Shown: positions 55,119 to 56,737 of the stretch, one piece after another
Layout of the letters: every line of letters begins with the position of its first letter
How positions within the stretch are numbered: position 1 is the first letter of the stretch
Source of the DNA: Gloeocapsa sp. DLM2.Bin57
GTDB taxonomy: Bacteria; Cyanobacteriota; Cyanobacteriia; Cyanobacteriales; Gloeocapsaceae
Length of the DNA: 56,737 nt
Assembly (NCBI GenBank): GCA_007693955.1
Contig: RECR01000078.1
Span: 1-56,737 of the forward strand
Reading direction: 5' to 3'
The notes under the pieces: generated by a model
What the model was told of the DNA's origin: nothing
Databases searched by the model: none
Seen by the model: the letters and a program-made list of their open reading frames with translations, nothing else
Made by a program: the position numbers and the translations under genes

Positions 55119-55622
55119 TTATTGGAATTTTTCTTGTCTGCGAGTTAAAATATTCAAAGTAATAAAGTAAGTAGCAATAGAAGCAACTAAACCCACAGTA
55201 AAACTACCAATAGAAAGACTGAGCAGAATATCTGAGCCTAAATCGATTAATTTAGACCAATCATCGGTTAACTGAAATTCAGGACCACCAAGAGAATAAC
55301 GTCCTTGGATAAATTGACCTATTTTAAAATTAAAGAAGAAAAGGGGGCCATAGGTTAGGGGATTGCTAACCCATGTTCCCAAAGCCGCAGCTAGCTTATT
55401 TCCACGTAGTAGAAAAGCTAAAACAATCCCGACAATCGTCTGAAAACCAAACCAAGGAAAACAACCAGCAAATACTCCACAAGCAAACCCACGAGCAATT
55501 ACTTTAGGATTACCTTCAAGACGAAGCAAGCGTAAATAGTAATAACGGAAGGTACGTAAACATTTAAGTCGTTTCTGTCTAGAGTTAAAAACCCTGGATT
55601 GTTTTCTGGTTTTGTTATACAT
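55119..55622 (-). CDS. DUF2062 membrane protein
   Basis: A 167-aa protein with two or three membrane helices, matching DUF2062. Conserved segments are GNPKVIARGFACGVFAGCFP near residue 38 and NPLTYGPLFFFNFKIGQ near 87. The basic N-terminus is cytoplasmic. Function is not established; some longer homologues carry a glycosyltransferase. Last gene of a three-gene row, 6 bp after the DUF2973 gene. Confidence 0.85.
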   Translation of the reverse strand: MYNKTRKQSRVFNSRQKRLKCLRTFRYYYLRLLRLEGNPKVIARGFACGVFAGCFPWFGFQTIVGIVLAFLLRGNKLAAALGTWVSNPLTYGPLFFFNFKIGQFIQGRYSLGGPEFQLTDDWSKLIDLGSDILLSLSIGSFTVGLVASIATYFITLNILTRRQEKFQ

Positions 55623-55628
55623 TGAGTC

Positions 55629-55919
55629 TTATTCTTCGGTTTGTTCTTGATTAGGTTGACCTGGAGAAGAATCATAGAGAGCATCTAGTTTTTGTCTTGC
55701 ATCTTCTACAGATACTGAACGCATAACTAACAAGGGTTCTTTGATTACTCTTCCTTGATCATCGATTAACTCAGGATGACTCACTACTGTTTCTTTAGTT
55801 TTAGCCCGAGGGTATTTACGGGTAGAGTCATAGCTAACATTAATCAAACTGCGGATTAAATTGCTAATAGCGAGAAAAGCAATGACGGTAAAAGCCATAA
55901 TATATAAAATATGCAACAT
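55629..55919 (-). CDS. DUF2973 protein
   Basis: A 96-aa cyanobacterial protein with one N-terminal membrane helix (LHILYIMAFTVIAFLAISNL) and a hydrophilic tail with HPELIDDQGRVIKEPLLVMR, the conserved part of the family. Function unknown. It lies between DUF2605 and DUF2062 genes with gaps of 25 and 6 bp. Confidence 0.85.
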   Translation of the reverse strand: MLHILYIMAFTVIAFLAISNLIRSLINVSYDSTRKYPRAKTKETVVSHPELIDDQGRVIKEPLLVMRSVSVEDARQKLDALYDSSPGQPNQEQTEE

Positions 55920-55944
55920 TTGTCTATTCTCCGTTGGTTTAATT

Positions 55945-56262
55945 TTACTGATTTTTTAAAGAACGCCATTTCATGGCTACTTGCCAACATTCTGTAACTA
56001 ACTGATGCCATGGTACTAACATTGATGCTTCAATACCTACCTGAGCATTAGTGGCTTTTAGTAACATTTGTGCGGTACTAACCTCTTGTTGACTTTGTTT
56101 AACTCTTTCTAGTAGTTCTGCTTGTTCTCGGGCTGATAAAAAGGTAATTTGTTCGGTTTCTAAAAAAGAACGCGATCGAGAAAACCAGTACTGGAAATCT
56201 TCCAAGAGTGGTTCTAAAATTTCCTTAAGCAATTTGTTTTCAGTGGGTTGGGAAGAAGACAT
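55945..56262 (-). CDS. DUF2605 protein
   Basis: A 105-aa cyanobacterial protein of DUF2605, mostly helical: LLKEILEPLLEDFQYWFSRS, LSAREQAELLERV and MLVPWHQLVTECW. No membrane segment. It commonly neighbours DUF2973, as here, so the pair probably works together. First gene of the operon; divergent from the RnfD-like gene. Confidence 0.85.
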   Translation of the reverse strand: MSSSQPTENKLLKEILEPLLEDFQYWFSRSRSFLETEQITFLSAREQAELLERVKQSQQEVSTAQMLLKATNAQVGIEASMLVPWHQLVTECWQVAMKWRSLKNQ

Positions 56263-56345
56263 CTTTATTTAAAATAGTTTACTATCTTTATCTTTATCTT
56301 AGCGCCTTTTACAAAACTTTACATAAATTCATAATATCTTAATAA

Positions 56346-56737
56346 ATGTTGACTCACGACCCTCGTAATCCTCAAATTATTTTACTGACTACCTTTTTGC
56401 TGTTAGGAGTAATCACCAGAGATTGGAGTCTGAAGCTAGATTTAATCGCAGTATTAGTGGTAAGTACTCTAAGTACACAAGTTATTTGTGCGTGGGTGAC
56501 TAAATCAGAAAAACTCAATTGGCGTAGTGCCTTAATTACTAGTTTAAGCCTAATTTTACTATTACGTGCTAATCATTATACAACCATGGCGATCGCCGGA
56601 TGCCTAGGGATTAGTAGTAAATTTTTGTTACGCTTTAACCAGAAACATATCTTCAATCCCGCCAATTTTGGCATAATAAGTACTTTAGCTTAACCGCGAG
56701 AAGCCTCAAGCTTTATTTTCTCAAATAAGCGTGAGAT
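56346..56737 (+). pseudogene. RnfD/NqrB-like membrane protein, interrupted at window end
   Basis: The first 115 residues match a cyanobacterial RnfD/NqrB-like protein with several membrane helices (LLLGVITRDWSLKLDLIAVL, GCLGISSKFLLRFNQKHIFN). The family normally continues past NPANFGIISTL for over 100 residues, but here a TAA at 56691-56693 follows Ala. The next 44 bases do not restore it; another frame reads NREKPQALFSQISVR, unlike the family, and the segment folds into a 12-bp imperfect hairpin (56705-56735). Either an insertion lies here or the window edge is a misjoin. Confidence 0.6.

Overview
The window is cyanobacterial chromosome, AT-rich, with many HIP1 palindromes (GCGATCGC and close variants). 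It carries genes found almost only in cyanobacteria: the alkane pair ado/aar beside accA, vipp1, an aspartate kinase with several ACT domains, DUF2605/DUF2973 and DUF3352 proteins, and a bioD/DUF4126/ilvD run. The overall character suggests a unicellular or colonial, Gloeocapsa/Chroococcales-like strain, but that assignment is inference. Both window ends look like repeat or insertion junctions, which would fit contig ends.

Layout. 1-59 holds a fragment matching the left end of the tnpB element near 54.6 kb. 83-4902 (minus) is a five-gene operon for a GDP-activated heptose, probably followed by deoxygenation or epimerisation, for a surface polysaccharide. 5078-9099 (minus) is a radical SAM/DUF2344 fusion preceded by an ankyrin protein. 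9138-14871 holds a GST-like protein, folE, an SDR and the ado-aar-accA lipid/alkane block. 15036-24862 is a mixed housekeeping run: ABC permease, vipp1, YeeE-like, DUF3352, cobO, a broken DNA glycosylase, prs, bioD, DUF4126 and ilvD.

24991-33878 (plus) is the most interesting stretch, a run of signalling genes: an FHA-PAS-PAS-GGDEF-EAL protein with degenerate catalytic motifs; a GAF-GAF histidine-kinase-like protein whose phospho-acceptor His is Asp; an ABC1/UbiB kinase; and a compact protoglobin, roadblock/LC7, MglA-like GTPase and DUF4388 (PATAN-like) set. The last four look like a gas- or redox-sensing small-GTPase switch. A link to type IV pili is inference from family knowledge.

33875-49237 holds an ABC exporter, DUF427, a Tat-type aldo/keto reductase, an orphan DndE, tRNA-Asn, trmD, a multiply broken DUF4253-like gene, a TPR protein, lysC, a PlsC-like acyltransferase, a membrane-anchored subtilase, hisC, a phosphoesterase, an orphan DppB-type permease, apt, and two tandem copies of a 66-aa protein that share 174 identical bases. 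49371-53404 couples a transglutaminase-like protein lacking its Cys and His to an MscS channel with a DEP domain. A solo tnpB (IS605/IS1341 type) abuts the 3' end of the channel gene. Between it and a DUF2605-DUF2973-DUF2062 operon lies about 480 bp without a gene; it contains a long-range 10-bp pairing and may encode a structured RNA. The window ends in an RnfD/NqrB-like gene that breaks off in a hairpin-bearing sequence.
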